A stretch of 64,000 nt of DNA from Lineus longissimus (Eukaryota; Nemertea; Pilidiophora; Heteronemertea; Lineidae), in the NCBI RefSeq assembly GCF_910592395.1, contig NC_088308.1, positions 13,285,001-13,349,000 of the forward strand, read 5' to 3'. Position 1 is the stretch's first letter, and every line of letters starts with the position of its first letter. Positions 1-10,132 of this stretch are shown in pieces. Below the pieces are notes generated by a model. The model was given only the letters and a program-made list of their open reading frames with translations. It searched no databases and had not been told where the DNA came from. A program made the position numbers and the translations under genes.

Positions 1-2
1 AG

Positions 3-812
3 CATGAACATTATGAAGATTATCAAGTGGCAAATGTAGACGAGGTTTTCACCCTTTTTGACAACCATGGCAGTTATACCTACAACCGAACAGGGGCAAC
101 GCAGATTGATATCAAATCTTCGTGGGGCAATCCTAGGCTGGGATGTACCGTCACTTTAGCAGTCACAGTGGCAGGGGGAAAATTACCCCCGCACATCACC
201 TTCAGACGTCCAACTGCAGCCGCATGGCAAGAGCTTCAAGACAATCTGCCTGAAGATGTAGTCGTGGCACAATCACCAACGGGGTGGATGAGAGCAAATG
301 TTATGTTAGATTACCTCGGAGAGGTGTTCATCCCCTTCATGCATCAGGACCAGGACGACCAGGAAGACGGGTATCTACCTTTCCTTCTCATATGGGATCG
401 CTGCCGTGTGCATCTTACAGAAGAAGTTGCCCTTCTCATCATTGAGAATGGCGGTGTTATTGAGTTTATTCCACCAGGTTGTACCCCCATTGCGCAGCCC
501 TTGGATGTTTCTGTCATCCACAGCTTCAAAGTCCGTCTTCGTCTGCTATGGAGATTGTGGAAACAGGAACACACGACGCCGGATGGAAATTGTCCAAGGA
601 TTTCAATTTTAGAAGTGACACGCCTTGTCCGAGACGCATGGCAGGAAGTACCCGAACAGGTGGTGCAAAATTCATTTCATGCTGCTGGTATTGGGCGTGG
701 GGTTCCACTGGTTGGGGCAGAAGATCTCGAACAACCTGCTGGGGACGTCGATGAGGGTCTAGAATTTTTTAACCTGCCAGAGGAAGACCTTGTCGAGGAC
801 CCTGATGAATAA
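3..812 (+). CDS. pogo/Tigger-like (Tc1/mariner superfamily) transposase, C-terminal part
   Basis: The frame is open from the window edge to a stop at 810-812, so only the catalytic and C-terminal part of a DDE transposase is present. Counting from the GTG at 27, the likely catalytic acids are D5 (in NVDE), D124 (in LLIWDRCRVHL) and D160 (in CTPIAQPLDVSV), giving 35 residues between the second and third, as in pogo/Tigger proteins. The tail is acidic (EEDLVEDPDE). Family knowledge: such enzymes cut and paste DNA at TA targets. There is no internal stop, so it may be young or domesticated, but the DNA-binding N-terminus lies outside. No matching terminal repeat was seen downstream. I am fairly sure of the superfamily and unsure of the exact family. 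Confidence 0.8.
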   Translation, partial: HEHYEDYQVANVDEVFTLFDNHGSYTYNRTGATQIDIKSSWGNPRLGCTVTLAVTVAGGKLPPHITFRRPTAAAWQELQDNLPEDVVVAQSPTGWMRANVMLDYLGEVFIPFMHQDQDDQEDGYLPFLLIWDRCRVHLTEEVALLIIENGGVIEFIPPGCTPIAQPLDVSVIHSFKVRLRLLWRLWKQEHTTPDGNCPRISILEVTRLVRDAWQEVPEQVVQNSFHAAGIGRGVPLVGAEDLEQPAGDVDEGLEFFNLPEEDLVEDPDE

Positions 813-1602
813 CAGGACCTGCAGGCTTCTTGAAGCCGTCTCATGCCATTACCTTTTTTGGGCTACCCTGTAGAAGTGTTCATTTTGCCATTAAATGACC
901 ACATCAAATCTTGTTTCTTGCAGGCATCCGCAAAACTTGCTTTTTTCTTAGAGGTTAAAATGCATTCAAAATTCCTTCACCGACGTCACCCTGCCGAGCA
1001 TAAAATTGAAACAGTGTGTAACCATCTTTCCCATTATGGTATACTAAGGGTTAACATGGTGGGATTTGACCACAAGTCAACGACATCGATAAAGAATTCC
1101 CCTTTATGTCAATTCCCGAAGCCTATTCATGTAGTCAAATCAAGCACGCCTACTCACATGTCGTGGGCGGGACAAGTTAGGCCTCACTGGTGGCCAGGAT
1201 CGGTTCTTATTCGCAAGGAATTAAAGTATATACTGGTATTTACAACAGTCACTACACAATGGTCAACACGTATTCACAGATAGGAGGGTCCTAAATCTGG
1301 ATGTGCCCAGGTTGGAATCCAAGCCCTGAATGGCTAAACCTACTATAATACTATGCCAAGAAAATTTTGGCTTGACAACATAAATTCCCAAATACAAGAT
1401 GATAAAACAAAGGCCTAAGCTGTTACAAACACAGTCACAGATTACAGAGGGAGTTGTCTTCATAGCAATTACCCCAGAATAAAGGGTGCCTCTAATACCA
1501 GGAAGTGGTTGACACCAAAGTGAGTAAGCAAACTTAGATAAAAACAATGGCTGGCAAATAGAACTATTGTAAAGATATGAAATCCTAATAAATGAGTTGG
1601 TA
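813..1602. other. No recognisable gene
   Basis: Sequence between the transposase stop and the next inverted-repeat element. A 146-codon open frame (843-1283, plus) and a 125-codon frame (1263-1640, minus) have no recognisable domain, and neither is supported by splice or promoter context. Probably transposon 3' flank and unique intergenic DNA. Confidence 0.4.
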
Positions 1603-2511
1603 CAGTCCTTCAAAAAAGTAAATGGACACACAAAAATCAAATTTTCTTGAAAACGGCTGGTGATAAATCGATTCGGTTTGCTGCATTTGATAGGACATTT
1701 ATTTATTGATTTACAAAAGGCCCCAAAATCAACTTTTTCGTTTCCGATTTTTTTCGTACTTTTTCTTGATAGGATGAATCACCATGATGAAAAACCCACG
1801 TCCCCATCAAGGTGATGAAAATATCTTGTGTTAATTGGTGGGAAAACAGCATTTTATGTCAAAATTTTGCACCTTGTTTATTGACTTTGGAATTACTTTG
1901 GAGAAGTCGACCATAGCCAATTATGTCAGTTTCAACATGCAGCCCGAGTGTTAATTCCTTATTGGCTGAGGTTTTGAATGGGGGTGGAAATGTTGTTAAC
2001 ATTGATGTATTGTAAACGCGAGGGTAAAGTAATATTGGTGAACCCATTGTCCAGCTGCCAAATCCAGGCCTGGGAGAGCTATTCATAGGCATATTAAACA
2101 AGGCCATTGAAATGGTGACATGATTCCGGTTGTCTGGGCCAGGTGAATAATATCAAGGGGGCATCTCCGCCGTAGAAGACCGGGTAACAAAACCCTTTTG
2201 CACAAATGGGTTAATAAGTTGCAGATTCAAGTGAAAACTGTGGAATTTCTTAGATATTCACTCATAACTCAACAGAAGCTTCCAGTCAATATAACATTTG
2301 CCCCCAAAAAATGCGTGATAAAAAAGTTGATTTTGGGACCTTTCATAAATCGAAAAAATTGCTTATAGGTAAAATAGCAAATTTCCAAGTGGTAGATATC
2401 ATGATGCACAACTAAATGCCCTATCAAATGCAGCAAACCGCATCGATTTATCACCAGCCGTTTTCAAGAAAATTTGATTTTTGTGTGTCCATTTACTTTT
2501 TTGAAGGACTG
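1603..2511. mobile_element. Long-TIR DNA element flanked by TA (mariner-like, non-autonomous)
   Basis: The left end CAGTCCTTCAAAAAAGTAAA (1603) reappears inverted at the right end, which finishes at 2511. Both ends are flanked by TA (1601-1602 and 2512-2513). The inverted arms continue for about 100 bp with few mismatches, up to the motif around 1660-1695 and 2415-2450, and more weakly beyond. The interior has no transposase frame. TA target duplications and the CAGTC-type end fit Tc1/mariner elements; the length of about 0.9 kb with long arms marks a non-autonomous derivative. Confidence 0.7.
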
Positions 2512-2739
2512 TACATGTATGAAAACTAAGGAGAAATGGAAAATCTAACTTAAATTGAGACAAATAATAAAACTTAATTTTGGAATGCAAAAGCCACCAT
2601 AAAAGTACCTTTGGCAAGGGAATTCCCTTCCTGGCTTGCAAATCTATTTATAGTTCAAGAGATTCCAACACATCGTACCCTGCCATCTGGTGGCGCCAGT
2701 TGGTACCTGTACTCTCCCTGTTTGAGTTTCAACCAGAAT

Positions 2740-3420
2740 AGTCCAATAGAACTGATGCTTTCTGTGTTCCCAAACATCGCCACCAACTACACCAGTCGTA
2801 ATTGGTTGTCCGAGAGAGCGAGTTAAGCCCCACGAAATGATGCCGTCAGACACCTCAAGTTGCTCAACAACACGCTCCTTCAACGTCTTCCTACAGAAGA
2901 GAAGCTGTACACATCCATAGACACCGTACCCGACATCGATCAAACCGTTCACTATCCAGTCGAATTCCTCAATTCACTCCAAACAAGTGGCATGCCCCAC
3001 ATGACCTAAACTTGAAAGTTGGCTGCCAAATAATGCTCCCCCGCAACCTCGATGCCCCAAGATTATGCAACGGGAGACGCCTCATCGTTTCAAGGCTTCT
3101 AAGCAACATCATTGAAGCTACCATTGCCATCGGCGAATATGCAGGATCAACAGTCTTAATCCCCCGGATACCACTCATTCAAAGTGACTGTCATTTTCAG
3201 TTCAGGCGACTACAATTTCCCGTGACACTCCCCTTCGCTATGACAGTGAATAAAGCCCAAGGAGACACTAAAAGTCGTTGGACTATCGTTATCCACACCA
3301 TGCTTATCTCACGGACAGCTTTACGTAGCATACTCCAGCGTTGGCCAATCGTCTGCCCTATACTAACACGCAAACGGAACAAATTCAATAAACATAATTT
3401 ATCCAGAGGTACTTCAATAG
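2740..3420 (+). pseudogene. Helitron Rep-helicase (PIF1-like helicase, C-terminal region), decayed
   Basis: Pieces of a Helitron helicase read in order but in shifting frames. They are VFPNIATNYTSRNWLSERA (ending at a stop at 2824), then LLNNTLLQRLPTEEKLYTS up to about 2998, then the frame from 3012 with LKVGCQIMLPRNLDAPRLCN, GSTVLIPRIP, LQFPVTLPFAMTVNKAQG, and finally TLKVVG...SHGQLYVAYSSVGQSSALY after a one-base shift near 3270, and YPEVLQ near 3412. The frame breaks at about 2826, 2995 and 3270 and a stop near 3355 make it non-functional. In intact elements this domain unwinds DNA during rolling-circle transposition. The N-terminal Rep nuclease is not in the window. Confidence 0.85.
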
Positions 3421-3470
3421 CAAGAAACGCTACATCGGCACCACACAGGTAAACTGCTGGCACGCCCAAA

Positions 3471-3496
3471 CCCGTCACCGATGGGTACCATGCTAG
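3471..3496 (+). other. Candidate Helitron 3' terminus (hairpin plus CTAG end)
   Basis: About 50 bp after the helicase remnant there is a short hairpin, ACCCG...TGGGT (about 3470-3486, one G-T pair). After a 6-nt gap comes CTAG at 3493-3496, followed by T. Helitrons typically end with a small hairpin roughly 10 nt before CTRR and insert 5' of a T. The match is short and could be chance, but its position right after the helicase supports it. Confidence 0.4.
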
Positions 3497-4060
3497 TTAT
3501 TGTATATACTTGTATAATGTACAGCATCCTCTGTACATAACACTCGTTGTTTGCATCAGCGCATTTGACTTGCGATTTCTGGCTTGACAGCAGCTGCTGT
3601 TGTCATTGCTTACCACATTCTAATTTGGCTTTGCCATCCTTTCATTGCCATAGTGCAATGTTATCGCGTATTTCCTTTTTTAAAGCGCTTGTGATAAACT
3701 CTTGTTTACATAGCACGGCAAGTCGGCCACTATCACGTGATCGTGTTGTGGACCAGTCATGCGGTTGTTACAGATATCCATGCGCGGTAACATAGATCTT
3801 CAATTTATAGTAATTTGATTTCTAACAATTGTTACGCATTTAACCACAATAAAATCACTCTTATTTATTCCGTTTAACCGATATCTAACCTGGTTTCTCT
3901 GATATAATTTGTCCTTGTTAGCTTTTAAGACCTTGTAAATCCAATCGTCTGCAACCGTAGTTGTTAGGGGTGGTCCCCATTTGTGGGGCATGTGGATTCT
4001 CCTGGGTGTGACCACTTGTGACCCTGAATTAGGCTTCGTGGAGTAGTGTCTTGTTAGGCA
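3497..4060. other. No recognisable gene
   Basis: Unique-looking AT-rich DNA between the Helitron remnant and the TATA-like element. Short open frames on both strands have no recognisable domain. Confidence 0.35.
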
Positions 4061-4065
4061 GTAAA

Positions 4066-4073
4066 TATAAAAA
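4066..4073 (+). promoter_or_regulatory. Candidate TATA box of the small plus-strand gene
   Basis: TATAAAAA at 4066-4073 lies about 30 bp before a stretch (from about 4097) that has no ATG and runs into a consensus splice donor at 4208/4209. The combination suggests a core promoter, but there is no transcript evidence. Confidence 0.35.
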
Positions 4074-4096
4074 CTCAAACACACAGAACTTCGGGG

Positions 4097-4208
4097 CGAA
4101 TCTCAAAAATCAAACAAGGCAAGAACATCGGCCGAATTTCATTTATTTAATTTACTCTCACCATTTTAATTCAAAAGAACAAGTAAAGCATCTTCATCGA
4201 GCGGCAAG
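4097..4208 (+). other. Candidate non-coding first exon (5' UTR) of the small plus-strand gene
   Basis: The segment contains no ATG and ends in GGCAAG|GTAAGC, a near-perfect donor. The matching acceptor would be TTTCATTTCACAG at 4489-4501. The start is set only by the TATA-to-start distance, so it is approximate. Confidence 0.3.
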
Positions 4209-4564
4209 GTAAGCCAAAATGCCAAGTCTAAGAGTAGTTCCCTGTTTTATCTTTAAATTCACGTTTAATCGTATATTTTGATATATTTTAACCCGGATCC
4301 AACGCACCGGTCCCAGACCATTGCTGGGAGCCAACGCTTGGATTCCAATGCTGTAGTACATGTAAATATATATCCCTATTGATGGCTAGTATACTAGTAG
4401 TAAACTGATATAGGAGCAATATGCGTTTGTCTTTTGTTTCTCTTAAGTCGGCCACATCTCAAGGGTAATAGCATAACACTATGCTTGCTTTCATTTCACA
4501 GTGGCCATAAATTTCGTATCATCATTATCATATACAGCAGTTTAAGAAATCTGAGAGCCTGGCC

Positions 4565-4672
4565 ATGGAATTATCCAAGTGCCTATCACAGTACGGAAGG
4601 GTGCTGCAAGCTATTGGAATGTCGGAGAGTCCAAAGCCTCTGGAAAAGGAGAGGGAAAACCACCCTATCTAA
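4565..4672 (+). CDS. Candidate micropeptide (35 aa), function unknown
   Basis: After the candidate acceptor ending at 4501, the first ATG (4565) sits in GGCCATGGA, an optimal Kozak context. It opens a 35-codon frame, MELSKCLSQYGRVLQAIGMS followed by a lysine/glutamate-rich tail, with a stop at 4670-4672. The peptide is hydrophilic, probably helical at the start, with one cysteine and no signal peptide. It would be convergent with the calcium-channel gene. The frame also stays open upstream of the ATG back to 4538, so it might instead be the last exon of a longer protein (acceptor ATATACAG near 4537). I do not recognise the family and no polyadenylation signal is obvious. Confidence 0.3.
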   Translation: MELSKCLSQYGRVLQAIGMSESPKPLEKERENHPI

Positions 4673-5183
4673 TTATCCATTTCAGGTTGCTTACTTTGTA
4701 TGGGAAATCAACTTTATGACCAAGTGAGAGGTAGCAAGGTCTTCACGGTCAAAAACAAAGTGATCCCTCAAATTATCGCATGATAAATGGCGGGCTTTAA
4801 AACAGTTACCGGACGAAGATAAAGTCTCAGTGTGTATAAGCGTACATATGGATAAGGATCAGCGATGGGAGCTGAGGTCAATATATATGCACCAGGCACA
4901 AAATAGTTGCTGCACATGCGTGGAATGGTAGTATTAATCTCTTTGCAATAGAGTACCACCATTTTGTACAGATTTTTGACAACAACCGAATTGATGCACC
5001 AGACCAAAAGCATAACAAGAGGCCCAAGGGCCTGGCGCTCAGCTGAAATGGATAGGTGAAGTCAAGGGCCAAGTGTGTGTCGGTACTGTTATTATGAGGC
5101 AACGTGAAGCTATAACGTCTAGCACGCAGAAGTGCTGGTGCGAAAGACCTTCTTGCTATATCAGTGCATGCTGAAGTACTGAG

Positions 5184-5278
5184 TTGACGTCACCCTGCTA
5201 TTATGACGTAAAGTCATTTCTATTGCCGTTGCAATAGTGGGGTGTGTGATGACGTCAAGGAGTTGTGTGGTGACGTCA
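5184..5278. promoter_or_regulatory. Cluster of CRE-type palindromes
   Basis: Three TGACGTCA octamers (about 5184, 5250 and 5271) and one TGACGTAA lie within 95 bp. This octamer is the established CREB/ATF site. They are inside repeat A1, so function is uncertain. Confidence 0.35.
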
Positions 5279-5516
5279 AAGAGTGGTGTCCTTGTCTTCA
5301 TGCAGCGTAGGTGGAACTAATAACATGCACATGGACACAAGGTACATAATTATTACAGTGTATTTTGTGAGGTGGGGCCAGGTGCTTTACAATGGTCAAA
5401 TGAACCGACTGTTGTCTGGACATTGATGAAGTGGATGCAGCCAAATGTTTGGGACGGTCTTTTTTGTATGTGAAGAAAAGAAGATAAAGAGTGGTTAACA
5501 AAATGAACTTTATTGG

Positions 5517-5600
5517 TGCGGCAGATATTTGATGCATTTCGGCAGATAATTGAAGCGCCTTGCGGCAGATATTTGTTGCCTTGCGGCAGATATTTGATAA
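5517..5600. repeat. 22-bp minisatellite, about 4 units
   Basis: Four tandem units built around GCGGCAGATATTTG, spaced 21-23 bp, with point differences (one unit has AGATAATTG). No gene context. Confidence 0.7.
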
Positions 5601-5731
5601 CGCTCTCCGGGAATGGAAAGCAGTAAAACGAGTAAGCACACCTTACTCTGAATGTGGGAACAGCAAGTGCTTTCCTGGACTTGAAATGTGCCAACGACTC
5701 CTCTTGCAATAACCAACAACAGTTAATCTGT

Positions 5732-6567
5732 AACAAGAGGCCCAAGGGCCTGGCGCTCAGCTGAAATATATGAACATGGAAAGTACCCGATAGATCTCTT
5801 TCAACCTCAGTTTTGTCAATATATCAGGCAAACATACCAAAGTAAAAAGACTTTTAAATGGTGACAAATATGCCACTTATTAGTCAAATCTAAGTGCCTG
5901 AGCCAGGCTGACCTTGAAAAGTAGGTCAAATAGAAAGCCCATGTGATATCATGTAAAGGAGACTTATTGTACACCAACCATAAAATTCATGTCACTCTGG
6001 ATACAGCAAAGGCTTTAAAATAGAAAAAAAAACCAAGATGGCCGCCCACCAAATTATTCAAAAAAGTAAAGAAAATGTATTTACAAGTGAAAAAAGTAAA
6101 AATTAAAAAAAAAAATTGACCCGAAGTGGGATTGGAACCCACAACCTTCAGAGTCATACAAGAGCGGGAAATTCAAATCAAGCTTAAACTAGGTCAACAC
6201 AGATTTTGGCTCAGTAACGCCAACTGGTAGTATCAATCAAAACTACTCTTAGTAGTTTCAAAACCTACATGCATGCGGTCCTTTTCAACTTTATTTCAAG
6301 CTTCAATCTGCTTGAATAAAGCGCCAAAAAATTGTTTTGTGATTTAGGCTTTTTGCCCCCTGGTGGCCAAACTGTTAATCCTGCCGGACCCACACTTGGT
6401 CTATTCAGGAGTCCTGAAGGGTCTAAATGGCTTATAGGGAAAATCTATCGCCTATCCGCCATAGTTTTGAAACGTGCCTGTTTAACGGACAGACAGACAG
6501 ACAGACAGACGGACATTCATTCTACCATTTACTCATATGAATAGCTCAGCTTGTCAGCTGAGCTAAA
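5732..6567 (+). mobile_element. Family A repeat, complete copy (A2)
   Basis: Starts with the family A palindrome AGGCCCAAGGGCCT and the subterminal motif GCGCTCAGCTGA. It ends with the inverted motif TCAGCTGAGCTAAAA, about 840 bp later. An (ACAG)n microsatellite (about 6488-6513) lies just before the 3' end, and a tRNA-like segment lies in the middle. The pattern of terminal palindrome, short asymmetric inverted ends and microsatellite core resembles HINE/pearl-type non-autonomous Helitrons. It encodes no protein. Confidence 0.65.
6118..6190 (-). other. tRNA-like remnant inside family A copy A2
   Basis: On the minus strand a 3' half-tRNA pattern is visible. ACTCTGAAGG, a Gln-like anticodon-loop sequence, is followed by the perfect T-arm GTGGG-TTCCAAT-CCCAC, then TTCGGGTCA and a T-rich run like a Pol III terminator. 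A convincing D-arm and 5' acceptor strand are missing. It is most likely a tRNA-derived (SINE-like) fragment captured by the repeat, not a working tRNA. Confidence 0.35.
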
Positions 6568-8530
6568 AAAAGAGAAGAGAAATTAACACTGACTGAATAA
6601 AAAAGGGTGACATGGACGGGGAAATGTACACCACCGGATACAGTCTGTGCTTGATCAGGCATCGGTCAGATGATATCCTGAACAAGGCATATATGGAAGC
6701 AAATCCAGAAAGAGACTTAACCTTCGAAGGGCACACTTATTACTCAGTGAAAAGTCAGTCCTGTGGGCTGTTTTCCAATTCAAAATAAAAGTGTAACCTC
6801 TTTAAATTAGTCTCACAGACTGAACCATAACACTCAACAGCCAACCGTGCCCACATGATGCCGAGAGCTGGGCTTAAAGATGAGCGAGTGGTGTACTACA
6901 TTTTGAAAATTGTCTATCGTCTACGACATGTGACAGAACAGGATCTAGTGGACTTAATGATGAGGTACTATCAAATAAGGTGTCCATCAAATGAATCATG
7001 AGGGCCTGTTGAGTTATCCTCTAAGCCTGCTATCGTATAGGGCTAGGCTATCGTTTTTGTCTTTTTTACAGCCTACAGTACAGCCATGCACAGCGCAGTG
7101 TACAGACAGTACAGGATTGCAAACCAAAAACATGAGCATTGCTGTGTAACGAAACTGCAGTGGAATTCATACTACGATGTCATAATGTGACTTTCAAAAT
7201 AATTGTTGTCACGGCCAATGACCAGACAGGGAGAAAACAAACGTAAATGGCGAGATTTGTTGCAAAATTGCCAACCACAACAACTCAGGGACCAAAATGG
7301 CTGACGGCGAATTCTCCGGTCGCTCGCGCAGTCCATAAACAAGCATCAATTTTACCAACTTTAGGTGCAAGCTTGGTCATCAAAGTTACATAACTGTTAC
7401 ATCTAAACAACATATATATACAGTTAAAAGTGCATAAAAATCCCGTTTCAACCTCCGGGCGCTACCTTTCTTTCTCCGCCAGAGGCCGGGCCCTACCGGC
7501 CGTTATTTAGTGCGACCACCACCAGAGTGGTTATCAAGATCTTTCGCCGTTTTAATTGCGCGTTTTAGGCAGATTAATCAATTATTACATGCATGCATTA
7601 TATATCACCGAAATGATAATTGCGTAGGCTATTTGAAACTAAGTTCAGATATTATTTTCGATCTTTGAATTGAATTTAGGCGAGTGATTTTTGACACCCG
7701 GTCGACATATCAGGACTTTCAAAATTCACGGGAGATCGCTTGCATCATCGGCACGTTTGAAAACCGAATTTCACAAATTCCACAAATATTTATCACATAC
7801 CATATGTATCACCACAAAGGTAACTCTCTAGACTATTTAAAACCAAGTTCAGATACTTATTTTCACAAAAATTCGAAGCTATGCGAGCAATTTTTCACTG
7901 GTAGAGATCGACGGAAACAAATTTCTCGCTCTAAAATGACATGAGACGAGCACCAACTTTCGCTAATTTGTGCACAAAATTTCCGCAATATTATAAAAAA
8001 CTATTGATAAATCTGAATAATATAGACTCTTTTCAGTACCTAAACAAATTTCAGGTACATGGTCATGTTGATTAAAAGAGTATCAACCGATTGAACATGA
8101 GAAAGTTCAATCACCTTTAGAAGCAGCGACTACCGCCATTTTTAAATGGTGGCATCTCTTCTATCGATCGGCCAATCAGCGGCACTGCTTGCAAAAAAGT
8201 TGAGCCACCGCCAAATTTGAAATCGCCAAAATTCAGTCAATGTGCCCGCAGCGCCAACTGGCGGTGAAAACTATATTAATTCCATTAAAAGTAAAAATAA
8301 AAAAATATTTAAAAATATTCAGCCACATTTGAAAACAATATTTGCTCTGTGGACCGAGGTAAGAAGGGAAAGAAATCTAAACGCGAAATGACCTCATTCT
8401 CTTAATACAGGTCGGATCGCGCTGATCTTTCGTTTTTTGAGTTCACCTTGGGCAACTCCTAATTTAGCACCGTCAACGAAGTGGCTAGGCCTTCCCGGTC
8501 AGAGATGTCCAATTTTGTCCACAGATGGGT
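6568..8530. other. No recognisable gene; likely mostly repeat interior
   Basis: No open frame with a recognisable domain. An 86-codon frame at 7684-7944 has low-complexity composition. A sequence with ATGGTGGCATC and GCGCCAACTGGCGG near 8140-8260 looks repeat-derived. If A1 is one element from 5013 to 8638, this is its interior. Confidence 0.35.
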
Positions 8531-8638
8531 CCCTAGATGGATGGATGGATGGATGGATGGATGGATGGATGGATTGCAGGACGGACACCATTTGAACAGC
8601 TATTCTACTAGCTCCGCTGACTTTGTCAGCTGAGCTAA
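8531..8638 (+). mobile_element. Family A 3' end with (GGAT)n microsatellite
   Basis: About ten GGAT units (8535-8574) are followed by GCAGGACGGACACC and then the family A terminus GTCAGCTGAGCTAA. The same arrangement ends copy A3 near 53410. Confidence 0.6.
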
Positions 8639-10015
8639 TTAGTGAAGATTGTCCTATCATTATAAAAAAAAATTAAGTCTGAATTTTGAAGTGCTAATTA
8701 TTACTGAATAATGACAATAAATTGGAGCATTTGTATTCTGTATCTTGACGGGTGCAATAAGTCAAATAATGTACCACATTAAAAGTCAAATTTTTCATTC
8801 ATTTTGACGTTATGCGAGTATTAGTCAGTGTGTTGTCTTCGACTCTCACTGTTCTGCTATTCCCGTCATAACGTATCGCAATGTTGTCTCCTTGCCTTAG
8901 AAAAATTGCCCTTGCACGTAAACGAGACTACAGATCGTCATGAAACATTTCATCCAATCAGAGAACACCATTTGGCACAGCTCTTAATAGTTTCAGCAAT
9001 GTGGATGCCAATTCTGGTCTGGAATAAACTTGGCAGTTATTTCCTTTAAATTGCCCTAAGAAGAGAAGTGCGCAGCCAAAACAAAGTTAGGGTAGGAATG
9101 ACCACATGATTCTCGATAGAATGAGCATTAGCCATTAAAACTGTGAAATATTTCATATTAGATGGGCCTGTGGAAAGTGGCAAGTGCTCACCCGAATTGA
9201 CCAGTACCGTGTGACCTAAATTTGCATAGAGTTCGTTGGGCGAGTCTATTGTAGTATTGATGGGCGTCACCCATCGCGATGACGTCAGTCGCTTGGCAGC
9301 GTCGGCTGAAGTTCTGTGTAACTCGGAACGGTCAATTAATCAGTGTGGGGGGGGGACAAGTGCATTTGTCAACAAACATTGTTTTACATGGCTTTTTCTG
9401 GAATTATGTCAATTTTGTCAAGTTTGTGTGTATTTTATCAAAATTGTGAGGTTTTATTCAATCATTGAAATGTCATTAGACAGTAAATTTCACTGCATTT
9501 GGAACATATCACATAAGATCCTAAGTTACGTATAGAGATGGGATATATGCGCAACCAGCCTTTCTGATGAGAATTCAATGTCACAGTGTGATAAGGAAAC
9601 AACTAAAGGCCAATCTATTCGTTCAAAAGTTACGACTAAATTATAGTTTATTTTCACCAAGGCGATAATTCTTGTTATTGTACATTGGCACTGTTTTTCC
9701 TTTTACTTGTGCCACCAGAACATACAATTGATAGTCCAAATCTCAATTGACCTCCCTTAAATCGCTTCACCCAGTGCGAAGGTATCGCATAATATATGTT
9801 CAACCTTAGCAAAACATAGAGTGGCCAGCATGTCACTGGCACGCCAGTGATGAACAACTTGGCGTGCAACCGGTGCGTATGTTGCTCTTAACTTCACAAT
9901 GCGAAGCAGACGAGATGTCAACTGTGACTTGGACTGTACACAAGGTTGTAGGCAGCTTTAACAGTTTCGATGTCAACCAGCAATGAAACAATTAACACAA
10001 AAAATTGCTACTCAC
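8639..10015. other. Downstream of the last calcium-channel exon found; no gene recognised
   Basis: A poly-G tract lies near 9345. I looked on the minus strand for further C-terminal channel exons and found none. The short open frames on either strand have no recognisable domain. Confidence 0.35.
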
Positions 10016-10132
10016 ATGATTTTGCTTGTTTTCAGCAAGTTTAGCATTGTTTCTCATTGCTTTCTCCTCTTCCATTTCTCGCTCAAGCTCAGCATCTATT
10101 TCAGCATCATCATCCATCATCTTGTGAGATTC
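10016..10132 (-). CDS. Cav3-type calcium channel, exon for proximal C-terminal tail after IVS6
   Basis: Thirty-nine codons, phase 0 at both ends, between acceptor TTATTTCAG and donor CAT|GTGAGT. It encodes ESHKMMDDDAEIDAELEREM and then EEEKAMRNNAKLAENK, an acidic, heptad-like helix directly after the IVS6 gate. In T-type channels this position carries a similar acidic Glu/Leu-rich helix. It is the most 3' exon I can support. The rest of the C-terminal tail must lie in exons too divergent to spot or outside the window. The frame joins exactly to the IVS6 exon at 12732. Confidence 0.85.

Larger units (their letters stand above)
5013..5731 (+). mobile_element. Family A repeat, 5' end (copy A1)
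   Basis: Begins AACAAGAGGCCCAAGGGCCT, a GC palindrome, followed by GGCGCTCAGCTGA. The same block recurs at 5732 and 51174 and, diverged, at 47357. The segment contains a cluster of TGACGTCA palindromes and a 22-bp minisatellite. The matching 3' end of A1 may be the one at about 8600-8638, with copy A2 nested inside it; that pairing is an inference. Confidence 0.6.

Noticed and set aside
843-1640. Two open frames of 125-146 codons after the transposase
   Set aside because: No recognised motif and no sign of coding constraint; consistent with chance in this base composition.
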